From: Silvanigrellales bacterium
GTDB taxonomy: Bacteria > Bdellovibrionota_B > Oligoflexia > Silvanigrellales > Silvanigrellaceae
Reading direction: 5' to 3'
DNA length: 49,307 bases
NCBI GenBank assembly: GCA_020247005.1
Contig: JADCJN010000232.1
Location: forward strand, 1 to 49,307
The number at the start of each line of letters is the position of its first letter. Positions within the stretch are counted from its first letter, which is position 1. The notes below the pieces were generated by a model that did no database searches, was not told the DNA's origin, and was given only the letters and a program-made list of their open reading frames with translations. A program made the translations under genes and the position numbers. Below are positions 25,370 through 33,403 of the stretch, in pieces.

Positions 25370-26254
25370 ATGCTTCACAGCGTGAATGCGCGCTCGCCCT
25401 GGGTGCGCACCTGGACCGAGATCCGGGGAAACAAACTGGCATTTCTGTCGTTTGGCATCGTTGTGGCCACGGCGCTCATTGCGGTGTTCGCCCCGTGGTT
25501 GGCGCCCCACAGTCCTGAAGCGATGCAGCTCGTGGAAGGCCGTTTGCTTCCGCCGTTCTTCATGGAGGGCGGCAACACGTCCCATGTGTTGGGGACCGAC
25601 GCCACCGGGCGCGATGTTCTTTCTCGGCTCATTTATGGGTCGCGAGTGTCTTTGTGTATTGGTATTGTACCTGTTTTTTTTGGCTGTCTCATTGGCATCC
25701 CTGTGGGGCTTGCTGCTGGTTACTTGGGCGGCAAAGTGGATGAGGCGCTCATGCGGGTCACTGACATCCTGCTGGCTTTTCCGTCCATCCTTCTTGCGCT
25801 GATTATTGTCGCCTTCCTTGGGCAGGGCATTTTCAATCTCATGATCGCAGTCGGGCTTGCCAGTGCACCTGCGTTTGCTCGCATTGTGCGAAGTGCTGTT
25901 CTTTCTGAACGAAACCGGGAGTATGTCGCCAGCGCAGAAAGTTTAGGATCTGCCACACCTCGCATCGTCTGGCGCCACATTTTCCCAAACATCACGAGCT
26001 CCCTCATCGTGCTCTTCACAATCAACTTTGCCTCTGCGCTCCTCGAAGCCGCCGGCTTGAGCTTTTTAGGGCTTGGTGTGAAGCCTCCGACGGCGGAATG
26101 GGGCGCCATGCTCGCCGACGGCAAGAATTACTTCTACGACGGTTGGTGGATGATTGTGTTCCCGGGTATCGCCATCTTTCTGGTTGTGATGAGCCTGAAT
26201 ATCTTGGGCGATTCCTTGCGTGATGCCCTCGATCCGCGAGCGGCGAAAAGGTAA
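25370..26254 (+). CDS. Peptide ABC transporter permease, DppC-like
   Basis: 294 residues from the ATG at 25370, 3 bases after the previous stop. N-terminal OppC segment (WTEIRGNKLAFLSF), loop with LGTDATGRDVLSRLIYG, then the permease core with EAA-like YVASAESLGSATPRIVWRHIFPN. Family features are complete, including the terminal GDSLRDALDPR. It pairs with the DppB-like subunit. The cognate ATPases must be encoded elsewhere. Confidence 0.94.
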   Translation: MLHSVNARSPWVRTWTEIRGNKLAFLSFGIVVATALIAVFAPWLAPHSPEAMQLVEGRLLPPFFMEGGNTSHVLGTDATGRDVLSRLIYGSRVSLCIGIVPVFFGCLIGIPVGLAAGYLGGKVDEALMRVTDILLAFPSILLALIIVAFLGQGIFNLMIAVGLASAPAFARIVRSAVLSERNREYVASAESLGSATPRIVWRHIFPNITSSLIVLFTINFASALLEAAGLSFLGLGVKPPTAEWGAMLADGKNYFYDGWWMIVFPGIAIFLVVMSLNILGDSLRDALDPRAAKR

Positions 26255-26292
26255 GGCATCGGAATCGAGAACAGATGCGGGAGCTCCCACGA

Positions 26293-27507
26293 ATGAACAC
26301 GAATGAAAAAGCAGTGTCAAAGCGCCTTGCCACCCGTTGGTCGGGTTTTGGCACGAGCATTTTCACAGAAATGACGGAACTCGCCAAGCGGCACAGCGCC
26401 GTGAACCTGGCGCAAGGTTTTCCGGACTTTCCTGGGCCAGCCGAGCTGTTAGACGCAACGTCGCGGCATCTCAAGGCATCACACAATCAGTACGCACCGA
26501 GCGTGGGCGAAGAGGCCTTGCGCGACGCGGTCTCTCAGTTCGTTTTCAAGAGCACAGGTGCGTACTTTGACCCCAAGCTTGAAGTCACCATTACGACGGG
26601 TGCCACCGAGGCGATTTATGCGGTGGTGAATGCGTTTGTGAACCCTGGCGATAGAGTTGTCGTTTTCGAACCCTATTACGATAGTTACGCGCAAGCCATT
26701 GCGAATGCAGGCGGAACGCTGGTGCCCGTGCGGCTTCACGCTCCCGACACCCCGGTCGGTCTTCCCTCTCAAAATTGGGCTATCGATTGGGAAGAATTCG
26801 ACGCGGTTGCGGCTGGTGGTTTCAAGTTCCTTATCCTCAACTCTCCGCACAACCCAACAGGCAAAGTGTTTACCGAGGAGGAACTCGAACGAATTTCCAC
26901 TAAAGTCTTGAAAAACGACGCGATTGTGATGTGTGACGAGGTCTACGAGCATTTGTTGTTTGACGACGCCAGGCATCTTTCACTGTGTTCCCTCGAGAAG
27001 ATCCGCCCCCGCGTGGTGCGAGTCAGCTCTGCGGCAAAAACGTTTGGCTTCACGGGGTTCAAGGTTGGCTGGGTGACAGCACCTGCGGAACTCACGAGGG
27101 CTGTGCGGCTCGTGCACCAAGGCATCGTTTTCTGCACCCCACCGTTTCTTCAGGCTGCGTTTGCAGAGCTTCTTTCCGACGAAAGATGGCTCGAGCGTTA
27201 CTTTATTGAGTTTCGAAAAACCTACGCCGACAAGCGAGATTTTTTGAAGGCGACGCTTGAGCGTGCCGGTTTTCAAGTTCAGCCCTGTAAAGGAACATAC
27301 TTCCTGATGGCGAATTTCGAGGCCCTGGCAGGAGATGTTTCCGATGTGGCTTTCGCCAAGCAGCTCATTGAAACTCACAGTGTGGCGGCCATTCCTCCTT
27401 CGGTTTTTTACCTCCACCCGCCGCGCAGCCTCCCATGGCTCCGCTTCGCGTTCTGTAAGAGCGACGACACTCTGCGTCGTGCGCAAGATCTCTTGTTGCG
27501 TTCTTAA
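26293..27507 (+). CDS. PLP-dependent class I/II aminotransferase (kynurenine/methionine aminotransferase-like)
   Basis: 404 residues from the ATG at 26293 (GGGAG about 10 bases upstream); an ATG at 26275 is the alternative. Key motifs: NLAQGFPDFPGP near the start, NSPHNPTGK at 183-191, DEVYEHL, and PLP-binding Lys249 in SSAAKTFGFTGFKVGW. The QGFPDF and HNPTG context is closest to the YbdL/kynurenine aminotransferase branch. It follows the peptide importer by 38 bases and could deaminate amino acids released from imported peptides; that link is inference. Confidence 0.9.
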   Translation: MNTNEKAVSKRLATRWSGFGTSIFTEMTELAKRHSAVNLAQGFPDFPGPAELLDATSRHLKASHNQYAPSVGEEALRDAVSQFVFKSTGAYFDPKLEVTITTGATEAIYAVVNAFVNPGDRVVVFEPYYDSYAQAIANAGGTLVPVRLHAPDTPVGLPSQNWAIDWEEFDAVAAGGFKFLILNSPHNPTGKVFTEEELERISTKVLKNDAIVMCDEVYEHLLFDDARHLSLCSLEKIRPRVVRVSSAAKTFGFTGFKVGWVTAPAELTRAVRLVHQGIVFCTPPFLQAAFAELLSDERWLERYFIEFRKTYADKRDFLKATLERAGFQVQPCKGTYFLMANFEALAGDVSDVAFAKQLIETHSVAAIPPSVFYLHPPRSLPWLRFAFCKSDDTLRRAQDLLLRS

Positions 27508-27543
27508 CGGTTTACGGCAAGCGCTCCGCTTTCTCTCCTCTCC

Positions 27544-28431
27544 CTATATAGTGGGCGTGATGGGGTTCGAGAGGGGACGAACGTTAACCCAAAGTTCAAA
27601 TGAACGCCGGCCCTGTTCCTGAAGCATCAAGGCGCCATTGAGAGCGGGCACGCCAAGCTCGGCTGCGCACGCCATGCCATCGGAAGGCAGGTAGAGCATG
27701 TCGAAGTAACACAGCCGTTTTCCGTGCAGCAATTTCAAGACTGCGCGCGCATACGGGTTTTCCGGCGTCGACGAACCGGGCAGTCCAAGAGGGAGTGTGT
27801 TCACCACAATGAGGTGTTTCTCGACGGCGAGCGCTTCGGCGGCTTCGTCGAAATGAAGACTCGCAAAGGCCTTTGGATTCTGGGAGCTCGCCCCACTTAG
27901 GCGGCTTTTCGCGGGGTCGCGGCAAAGAAACAGGACAGGCGTGTTTACTTTGGAACCAAGAGGCTGGAGTGAAAGTGCCTCTGGAAGAGCCCGTGCAGCT
28001 CCTCCTGCACCGAGGCAAACCACTTTCCATCGTATTTCTGGCTCAGGCGAGTTCACGAGAGCGGGGCCGCAGAGGCGTTCCAATGAGGCGGCGATGCCAA
28101 AGACGTCGGTGTTTTCGAGTGCCCAACCCCCTTGCGCGTTCCGGTAGAGAGTGTTGGCTGCTCCTGTGCGGACGACGTGGGCTGACTGATGGAAGCGTGG
28201 ATCATCCAGTAAAAGTGCCTTGTAGGGGGCCGTAATGTTGAGCCCAAGAAAACCTGGAGTGGCGAGCAGGCGTTCTACCGTGGCCCGAGCTGAAATGCTG
28301 GTGGGTTCGGAAAACAACGAATAGGTCGCGCCGATACTCAATTCTGTGAACCATTGAGTGTGCATGCGCGGTGAAAGGGAATGATGAATGCGGGCGCCAA
28401 GGAGCCCGGCAAAGAGAGCCTGGCGGTTCAC
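27544..28431 (-). CDS. aroE: Shikimate dehydrogenase
   Basis: 295 residues from a GTG at 28431 overlapping the upstream stop (GTGA). Substrate-binding HSLSPRMH (18-24), catalytic Lys71 in NITAPYK, ENTDVFG with the conserved Asp, the nucleotide-binding LGAGGAAR, and NTLPLGLP and the terminal ALMLQEQGRRSFELW helix. It reduces 3-dehydroshikimate with NADPH in aromatic amino-acid synthesis. NITAPYK instead of the usual N-V/I-T-x-P-x-K with His is a small variation. It is translationally coupled to an unrelated PilZ-like membrane protein. Confidence 0.93.
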   Translation of the reverse strand: MNRQALFAGLLGARIHHSLSPRMHTQWFTELSIGATYSLFSEPTSISARATVERLLATPGFLGLNITAPYKALLLDDPRFHQSAHVVRTGAANTLYRNAQGGWALENTDVFGIAASLERLCGPALVNSPEPEIRWKVVCLGAGGAARALPEALSLQPLGSKVNTPVLFLCRDPAKSRLSGASSQNPKAFASLHFDEAAEALAVEKHLIVVNTLPLGLPGSSTPENPYARAVLKLLHGKRLCYFDMLYLPSDGMACAAELGVPALNGALMLQEQGRRSFELWVNVRPLSNPITPTI

Positions 28432-29123
28432 GACAGGGGCTCGTCCATAAGAAAGTTCAGGTACTGCCGAAGACTCTCCGTACCAGCTCTATCGCTCGGG
28501 AAGAGAAACTTTGCGCCGCAAACATCGTAGGGTTCGCCTGTTGAGGAGCGGGCCTTGATCCAGACGATTTTCGCGGCAAGCATGAGGTCGCGACTTGGGA
28601 AGTCGGGGAGGGAATGCAAACGTAACAGTATGATGTTTCCTTTTCCGAAAGCGGCAGATGAGGCGATGCTGCAGCCGCCAAACGACAGCGACAGGATGGT
28701 CAAACCCTCGGCCGAGAGGGTTGAGGGCGTGGCGTATGCACCCGACGTTCGGAGCGAGGAAAGAAAGATCCGACTCTCATCGTCGCTTAAAAGGTATCCC
28801 GTTACTTTGAGGAAGAGCCCGTCAACACGGGCGAATTTCCTCTGTCGTTGGTAGGGGTTTTCGTCAGAGTCGTTGGGCCAAAGAGTAACAACCAGCACAC
28901 CTATGAGTGCGACACACACCACTCCGACAACCCAGGAAAGCGCGCCCCCAGCCAGCGTTCCCGCCCCCGGTGAACCACCACCGCGAGCTTGAAGCGAAAA
29001 ACCTTCGCCTAAGCCTGCCTGGGCGAGCGCACTGTTCGGACACACGAGAAAGAGTTGCGCTGCAATAAGAAGTCGATGTGCCGCGCGAAAGATGGAGAGC
29101 CAATGGAGCGTCAAAAAACTCAC
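28428..29123 (-). CDS. Membrane protein with C-terminal PilZ-like domain
   Basis: 231 residues from a GTG at 29123 (GGAG 7 bases upstream), preferred over a TTG at 29135. The N-terminus looks like a signal peptide (…CPNSALA-QAG), followed by a Gly-rich stretch and a transmembrane helix at about 63-83. The C-terminal region (about 95-231) has a beta-rich pattern with LSLSFGGCSIAS and KIVWIK that resembles PilZ folds, although the RxxxR c-di-GMP motif is not evident. The function is unknown; it may be a degenerate PilZ or a similar barrel. Confidence 0.55.
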   Translation of the reverse strand: MSFLTLHWLSIFRAAHRLLIAAQLFLVCPNSALAQAGLGEGFSLQARGGGSPGAGTLAGGALSWVVGVVCVALIGVLVVTLWPNDSDENPYQRQRKFARVDGLFLKVTGYLLSDDESRIFLSSLRTSGAYATPSTLSAEGLTILSLSFGGCSIASSAAFGKGNIILLRLHSLPDFPSRDLMLAAKIVWIKARSSTGEPYDVCGAKFLFPSDRAGTESLRQYLNFLMDEPLS

Positions 29124-29362
29124 CGGATACTCCAAAAAAGTGACAAGGGTCGAAAACCGAATTTTCCACTCAAGCTATGATGAGAATGGTCGATAAAAAT
29201 GCAGTCGCGGGTTTCGCGGCAGCGCGCGTCGAGAGGACGCCCTGAAAAGACCGCCACGTCGGACGACGTCGCTTGAGTGAATTTACGATGTCTGTAGGGA
29301 ACGTTGGGGACACTGCAACCTGTCTCCGCGCCTTTTGAACGCTTAAAGGGGAACGAGACGAT

Positions 29363-29818
29363 ATGGCTAAGAAAGTTGCTAAAACCGCGATTGCGGAAGG
29401 CGCCAAGAAACCTGCTCAGCGCAAAACCAAGCGCAAGGCCGGCAAGAAGGCCGTTAAGAAGACTGTAGCAAAGAAGGTGAAGGCGAAGAAGGCCGTCAAG
29501 GCCAAGAAGCCTGCCGCCAAGAAGCCAGCAGCCAAGAAGGTGAAGGCGAAGAAGGCCGTCAAGGCCAAGAAGCCAGCTGCCAAGAAGGTGAAGGCGAAGA
29601 AGGTCGTTCGCAAGAAGAAGGCCGTGAAGGCGAAAAAGAAGGTCGTCAAGGCCAAGCGCAAGGTGAAGGCGAAAAAGGCTGTCAAAGCCAAGAAGCCCGC
29701 AGCTCGCAAGTCCAAGAAGCCTGCCGTCCGCAAGGCGAAAAAGACCCGCAAGGTCGCTGCCAAGAAACCTGCGGTCCGCAAGGCCCCCAAGGTGCGCAAG
29801 GCAAAGCTCGCCGCTTAA
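29363..29818 (+). CDS. Histone H1-like Lys/Ala-rich DNA-binding protein
   Basis: 151 residues, about half Lys, mostly repeats of KKAVKAKKPAAKK and KVKAKK type, with Arg-rich variation towards the C-terminus. This resembles bacterial H1-like proteins (AlgP, chlamydial Hc2) that bind and condense DNA by charge. There are no hydrophobic core segments, so it is probably unstructured. The ATG at 29363 has GGGGA upstream. The DNA contains a 41-base exact repeat. A strong terminator follows 43 bases after the stop, so the gene is probably monocistronic. Confidence 0.9.
   Translation: MAKKVAKTAIAEGAKKPAQRKTKRKAGKKAVKKTVAKKVKAKKAVKAKKPAAKKPAAKKVKAKKAVKAKKPAAKKVKAKKVVRKKKAVKAKKKVVKAKRKVKAKKAVKAKKPAARKSKKPAVRKAKKTRKVAAKKPAVRKAPKVRKAKLAA
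29471..29574 (+). repeat. Two exact 41-base repeats in the H1-like gene
   Basis: A 41-base segment starting AAGAAGGTGAAGGCGAAGAA occurs at 29471-29511 and again at 29534-29574, offset by 63 bases (21 codons). Many partial copies follow. Identity at the DNA level, including third codon positions, suggests recent expansion or slippage. Confidence 0.85.
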
Positions 29819-29860
29819 GGCGGCAAAAGCAAGCTTCCAGGGCCGCCTCAAGGGCTCAAT

Positions 29861-29893
29861 GCCGGTGGACGTGTGTCCACCGGCTTTTCTTTT
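29861..29893 (+). terminator. Rho-independent terminator of the H1-like gene
   Basis: Perfect 10-base stem GCCGGTGGAC/GTCCACCGGC with a GTGT loop, followed by TTTTCTTTT. Textbook intrinsic terminator on the plus strand. Confidence 0.93.
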
Positions 29894-29943
29894 GCGCTCG
29901 ACCCCATGACCTCTGTAAAGCACGCCCACGGAACGGAAAAACG

Positions 29944-29976
29944 AAAAATGGGCCGCCTCCGGCTCGGAGGCGGCCC
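29944..29976 (-). terminator. Rho-independent terminator of the 80-residue protein gene
   Basis: Perfect 11-base stem GGGCCGCCTCC/GGAGGCGGCCC with a 5-base loop; read leftward it is followed by ATTTTT. It lies 24 bases beyond the stop of the leftward small gene and faces the H1-like gene's terminator. Confidence 0.85.
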
Positions 29977-29999
29977 TGGCTGTGACAATCGTCGAAGTC

Positions 30000-30242
30000 T
30001 TAAAGAGAAGTGCGGGAGAAGGGTGCAGGAGAAGAGGACTCATCGGACGCGAGGCGGGCTTGGATGTCGAGCGTCAAGCGGTTCAGAAGTTCGGAAGAAA
30101 TGGCCACAATGTCTTTGTCGCGGAGGCCGTGAGACCGAAGATCGCGGAAGATGGTTTCGGCAATGACCTTGGTCGCATTCACCGAACTTGTCTGAGCGTT
30201 GGATTGTTGCAGCGACTGAATGGTGTTGATGAGCGAATGCAT
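30000..30242 (-). CDS. 80-residue helical protein under sigma-54 control
   Basis: MHSLINTIQS..., 80 residues, ATG at 30242 with GAGGAG 6 bases upstream. No signal peptide or membrane helix. The body looks alpha-helical and amphipathic, and the last 15 residues are Ser/Pro-rich. I do not recognise a family. It stands alone: a perfect sigma-54 promoter 55 bases upstream and an intrinsic terminator just downstream, which strongly supports it being a real, specifically regulated gene. Confidence 0.8.
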   Translation of the reverse strand: MHSLINTIQSLQQSNAQTSSVNATKVIAETIFRDLRSHGLRDKDIVAISSELLNRLTLDIQARLASDESSSPAPFSRTSL

Positions 30243-30297
30243 GTCGTCTCCTCGGGGTGCGAAAGCTCTCAGTTCTCGGTGTCAGTCGTTGGTATAA

Positions 30298-30312
30298 GCA
30301 ACAGGCGTGCCA
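30298..30312 (-). promoter_or_regulatory. Sigma-54 promoter for the 80-residue protein
   Basis: The minus strand reads TGGCACGCCTGTTGC followed by T, a perfect -24/-12 match. The expected transcript start is near 30286, giving a 43-base leader with the GAGGAG ribosome site. The element class is the same as that before ccoNO and ccoI. Confidence 0.87.
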
Positions 30313-30460
30313 GACTTCAACTACATTCTGCCTAAGAGGTGGGCAAGTCGTAATGAGGCTGAGAGGCCCACTGAACAGGGAATTTGGGAATTTTGCCCAA
30401 AGATTGAGCTACGATGAGCTGGACAGAGCGTCTCATTCCTGCAAAGTTTGAGGCCGGTGA

Positions 30461-31216
30461 GTGTCTCTTTTCGTCAACACCGCTTCTTTTGGGGAGGCGC
30501 CTCGCGTGGCCCGCAGCCTCAGCTTCGTTTTGGAAGGCGCCGGACTCGTCCCTGTCCTGGCGCCTGTCGATGTGCCCCGTCTTCCTCTTGCCTACTGGCA
30601 ACGGGGCTTCGATCGAAGCACTTTGGGGTCGACCGAAATCAAGCCGAGCGGTGCCTTGGCCGACCTCACTTACTTTTGGATGGCCGACTGCGAGCCCTGC
30701 AAGGTTGGACTCCGCGAGCTCGCACGTCTCGATGCTCAGGAAGAATGGAAACCCATCCTTGGCATTCGTGTCGTTGCTGTGGAAAGCGATGTCTCTTCAT
30801 TCTTCGGCGACGATCTCGTTGCCTCCGGATGGACACGAGAGACTCTTGTCGATCTCAACGGCGGACTCGCGGAGCGCCTCGGTGTCCTTGGCTCTCCGGG
30901 AGTGGTGGTGTCCGATGCGGAGTCCCATGTCATTGCCCGTTTCAATGGCGACGTCGCATTCGACTCACCGGGTTTCGAACTCTTTATGGGTACGCTCAAG
31001 GCATTCAAGAAAACGAAGAGCGGTGAAGATAAGTCGAAATTAATTTCCTTGGCTTCCGAACTTCGCGCAGAAGTCAAGACGACGTCTGAGGGTGGTGCCA
31101 AATTTTTGGGAGTGCCTCTCGCAGGGTACTTTTTCCTGTTCGCGTTGGTCGCCGTTTGCTACGCTATGGCAAAATCTGTTATGCGACGGCGCAAGAATTC
31201 CTCGAATCCCACATGA
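30461..31216 (+). CDS. Thioredoxin-fold protein with C-terminal membrane anchor
   Basis: 251 residues from a GTG at 30461; an in-frame stop directly precedes it and GAGG lies 7 bases upstream, so the start is constrained. CEPC at 77-80 in YFWMADCEPCKVGLREL is a thioredoxin-type CXXC, and GSPGVVV near 143 supplies the cis-Pro-like segment of TlpA/ResA folds. One hydrophobic helix (about 215-236) followed by basic residues anchors the C-terminus. There is no obvious N-terminal signal, so the orientation is unclear: a tail-anchored cytoplasmic reductase or an unusual exported one. Confidence 0.75.
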   Translation: MSLFVNTASFGEAPRVARSLSFVLEGAGLVPVLAPVDVPRLPLAYWQRGFDRSTLGSTEIKPSGALADLTYFWMADCEPCKVGLRELARLDAQEEWKPILGIRVVAVESDVSSFFGDDLVASGWTRETLVDLNGGLAERLGVLGSPGVVVSDAESHVIARFNGDVAFDSPGFELFMGTLKAFKKTKSGEDKSKLISLASELRAEVKTTSEGGAKFLGVPLAGYFFLFALVAVCYAMAKSVMRRRKNSSNPT

Positions 31217-31326
31217 GGGTTGAAAATCAGCTTGACGGCCCGCCTGGGCCGGATAGATGAAGGAGGCGTTTCGAGCGCCCCGTCCTAGAGGAATATGCGG
31301 CAGTTGAGTTGTATCAAGGAGAGTCC

Positions 31327-31968
31327 ATGGACATGCACGAATTGATTCGGCAGATGGAGAGAGCAGAGCGGATTTGGCCAGACGATCGCCCGTGGGCTAT
31401 CCAAATCCTCGCTGGCTACCTGCACGTCTCTCCAACCGAGCTTCTCGGTCTTTTTCGCCAAATCAATCCGACTCTCGAATCAGAACGCGACCAAGTTTTG
31501 CCGGAAGACCTTCGCCTTTTGCGTGCTCATTGCGAGCGGCTTCTGGAAAAGCATGCCAGCGAGAGCTTGGAAGACAAACGCAAAGAGCAGGCCCGCGCCC
31601 GGAAGACCGTGCAAACCCTTCTTCCGAAGATTTCGGAGCTTTCCGCAGGGCGCGATTACGTTCGCGCCTTGAACACCTACATTTATATGCTGGGCGAGAG
31701 CGGTGAAGTCGCAACGCCCGAAGAAAAAGCTCAGTGGTACGAGGAAATGGGTCGTCTGTCGTTGAAAGTGAAACGCCACCCCAACGAAGCCGCCCGCTAC
31801 TTCCGCTCCGCGGTCAATGCGCTGAGCCTTCTCGAGGACGCCGAGGGCATTCAGGACCTTCTCGACACCTACGACGAGGAATTCCAAGGAGAGGAAGCCC
31901 GAAAGTCGTGGGAACTCGTCCTCGCCACGGGCCGCGAGTCGCTCTCGAAGCTCGTGTATTCAACCTGA
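31327..31968 (+). CDS. Soluble helical protein of unknown function
   Basis: 213 residues from the ATG at 31327 (AAGGAG 6 bases upstream). No signal or membrane segment. The N-terminal part (SPTELLGLFRQINP) and the regular helices after 95 (LNTYIYMLGESG..., AARYFRSAVNAL...) suggest a TPR-like helical repeat protein with a charged coiled-coil in the middle (about 65-95). No family recognised. A possible TTGACG-N16-TAGATG promoter is at 31232-31259, and an intrinsic terminator follows the gene, so it appears to be a single-gene unit between the thioredoxin-like gene and the motor operon. Confidence 0.75.
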   Translation: MDMHELIRQMERAERIWPDDRPWAIQILAGYLHVSPTELLGLFRQINPTLESERDQVLPEDLRLLRAHCERLLEKHASESLEDKRKEQARARKTVQTLLPKISELSAGRDYVRALNTYIYMLGESGEVATPEEKAQWYEEMGRLSLKVKRHPNEAARYFRSAVNALSLLEDAEGIQDLLDTYDEEFQGEEARKSWELVLATGRESLSKLVYST

Positions 31969-32000
31969 CTCCCTGACCCATGCAGACTGTGTTTGTGTGA

Positions 32001-32038
32001 ACCCGGTGACGGAAATGCTCCTCACCGGGTCTTTCTTT
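32001..32038 (+). terminator. Rho-independent terminator before the motor operon
   Basis: Perfect 9-base stem ACCCGGTGA/TCACCGGGT with a 12-base loop, followed by CTTTCTTT. It ends the preceding gene's transcript and implies that the downstream motor operon has its own promoter, which I could not identify. Confidence 0.8.
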
Positions 32039-32094
32039 GCCGAGTCCGCCGCTCCCACTTCCACCGATACCGCCTGGGTGGAGGGCGAGCACGC

Positions 32095-33375
32095 ATGCTT
32101 CTCAGGATCGTCGAAAATTCGCGAAAGAAAACCCAGTCTGCGGCCGCTTGCCTCGCTCTGGCTTGGGCAGGCCTCGCAGGCGTCCCTGTGTTCGTTGACA
32201 CCGCATTCGCTGCCGACCAGAAGCCGGCTGAAAAAAGCGACGCGAAGATATTGGCAAAGTCCAAGGCGGATGCTCAGGAGGAATCCTTCGACGAGGGCGA
32301 CGCAGGCGAGGAAGAGCCACGAAAATTCAACGATGTGCTCATGGATCTCCTCAACGAATTCGCCTTCGATATGAAATCGGGGCTCCTGAAGGGTGTTCCC
32401 AATACAGGCATTCGGCGCGTCGCGCTCTCGGAGGGCATTCCGAAAAGCTATGAAACCTACATGGAAAGCCTGGTTTCCGAGCGCCTTCGCAAATACAGCA
32501 CGGTGAAAGTCATTCAGTGCGCGCAATGCAAAACCAAACGCAGCTTTGTTGAAAAGGGCCGGGTTATCATCTCGACTCCTGTGAACAATCCTGCTGAACT
32601 CGACAGAATATCCGAAGTTCTGAAAATCGAAACCTGGACCGATGTCGCTGTCCTTTATCAGGAGACTAGCCTGCTCCTTGCCTTCAACGTTTTTGATGCA
32701 AAAACAAAAGAGCTGCTGTGGACCAAAATTTACAATAGCGAAACCTTGTATCGGAAGGTTGTAAACGGAAAAACCGTGCCGAAGATGCCCCTTGATCCGG
32801 AAAGTAAAGACGAGGAAAAAAAGGAAGAAGTGCCCAAGTCAAAGTACGCTCTTTCGCTCACTGCCGGCTATATTCTCGTTCCCAATGTCAAAAAGCCTTC
32901 CAACATGCTTGGCGGAATTCTTCGGGCCGCCGAAATTTTCAATCTTGAGCGCTCTGAAATTGGTGCGAGTGTCATGCCCGTCGTCGATCCTGGGCTGTTC
33001 ATCAAGAACTACGAAGGTGTCGAAGGCGATGCCTCCGCTTCCGACGAAGTGGAAGTTGGCGGCAAAAAGGAAACCATAAAGCCTTTCCGATTCGGACTTG
33101 GTCTTTTTGGTTCGTATCACCACAATTTCGTGACTCCACCAATCAACTATGACGTGCTTCGATATGGGGCCCACTTGTCACTTGGTGGCATCTTGGCGAG
33201 TGGCTACATCACGTTTACCGGCCGCACAGGAGCCACGCTAAAGTTTGGACGCCGTTTCGTTCTTGAACTCGGTGTCATGTACAGCGCTCCCACAACACTT
33301 ACGATTCAAGATGAATTCACCTACAAGACGAAAGGAGGCATCGGTGCGGACATCACCTTCGGCCTCTGTTTCTGA
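32095..33375 (+). CDS. Exported protein: FlgO/CsgG-like domain plus predicted C-terminal beta-barrel
   Basis: 426 residues from the ATG at 32095 (GGAGG about 10 bases upstream). Signal peptide to about residue 39 (TAFA-AD), acidic linker to about 75. Residues about 100-220 (GIRRVALSEG..., YMESLVSERLRKYSTVKVI, WTDVAVLYQETSLLLAFNVFDAKTKELLW) resemble the FlgO/LpoB/CsgG-type periplasmic fold and contain a CAQC pair (142-145). Residues about 250-426 alternate in short amphipathic beta-strands and end in TFGLCF, suggesting an outer-membrane barrel with terminal Phe. It is the first gene of the MotA/MotB/FliG-like operon. Outer-membrane part of the machine is inference. Confidence 0.7.
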   Translation: MLLRIVENSRKKTQSAAACLALAWAGLAGVPVFVDTAFAADQKPAEKSDAKILAKSKADAQEESFDEGDAGEEEPRKFNDVLMDLLNEFAFDMKSGLLKGVPNTGIRRVALSEGIPKSYETYMESLVSERLRKYSTVKVIQCAQCKTKRSFVEKGRVIISTPVNNPAELDRISEVLKIETWTDVAVLYQETSLLLAFNVFDAKTKELLWTKIYNSETLYRKVVNGKTVPKMPLDPESKDEEKKEEVPKSKYALSLTAGYILVPNVKKPSNMLGGILRAAEIFNLERSEIGASVMPVVDPGLFIKNYEGVEGDASASDEVEVGGKKETIKPFRFGLGLFGSYHHNFVTPPINYDVLRYGAHLSLGGILASGYITFTGRTGATLKFGRRFVLELGVMYSAPTTLTIQDEFTYKTKGGIGADITFGLCF

Positions 33376-33403
33376 GAGACGCCGGTTTTGGCAGGGTGAC
33401 TTC

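Noticed and set aside
29120-30043. 307-codon Leu/Gly-rich frame opposite the H1-like gene
   Set aside because: It is the reverse reading of Lys-codon repeats (AAG read as CTT), and it crosses two strong terminators.
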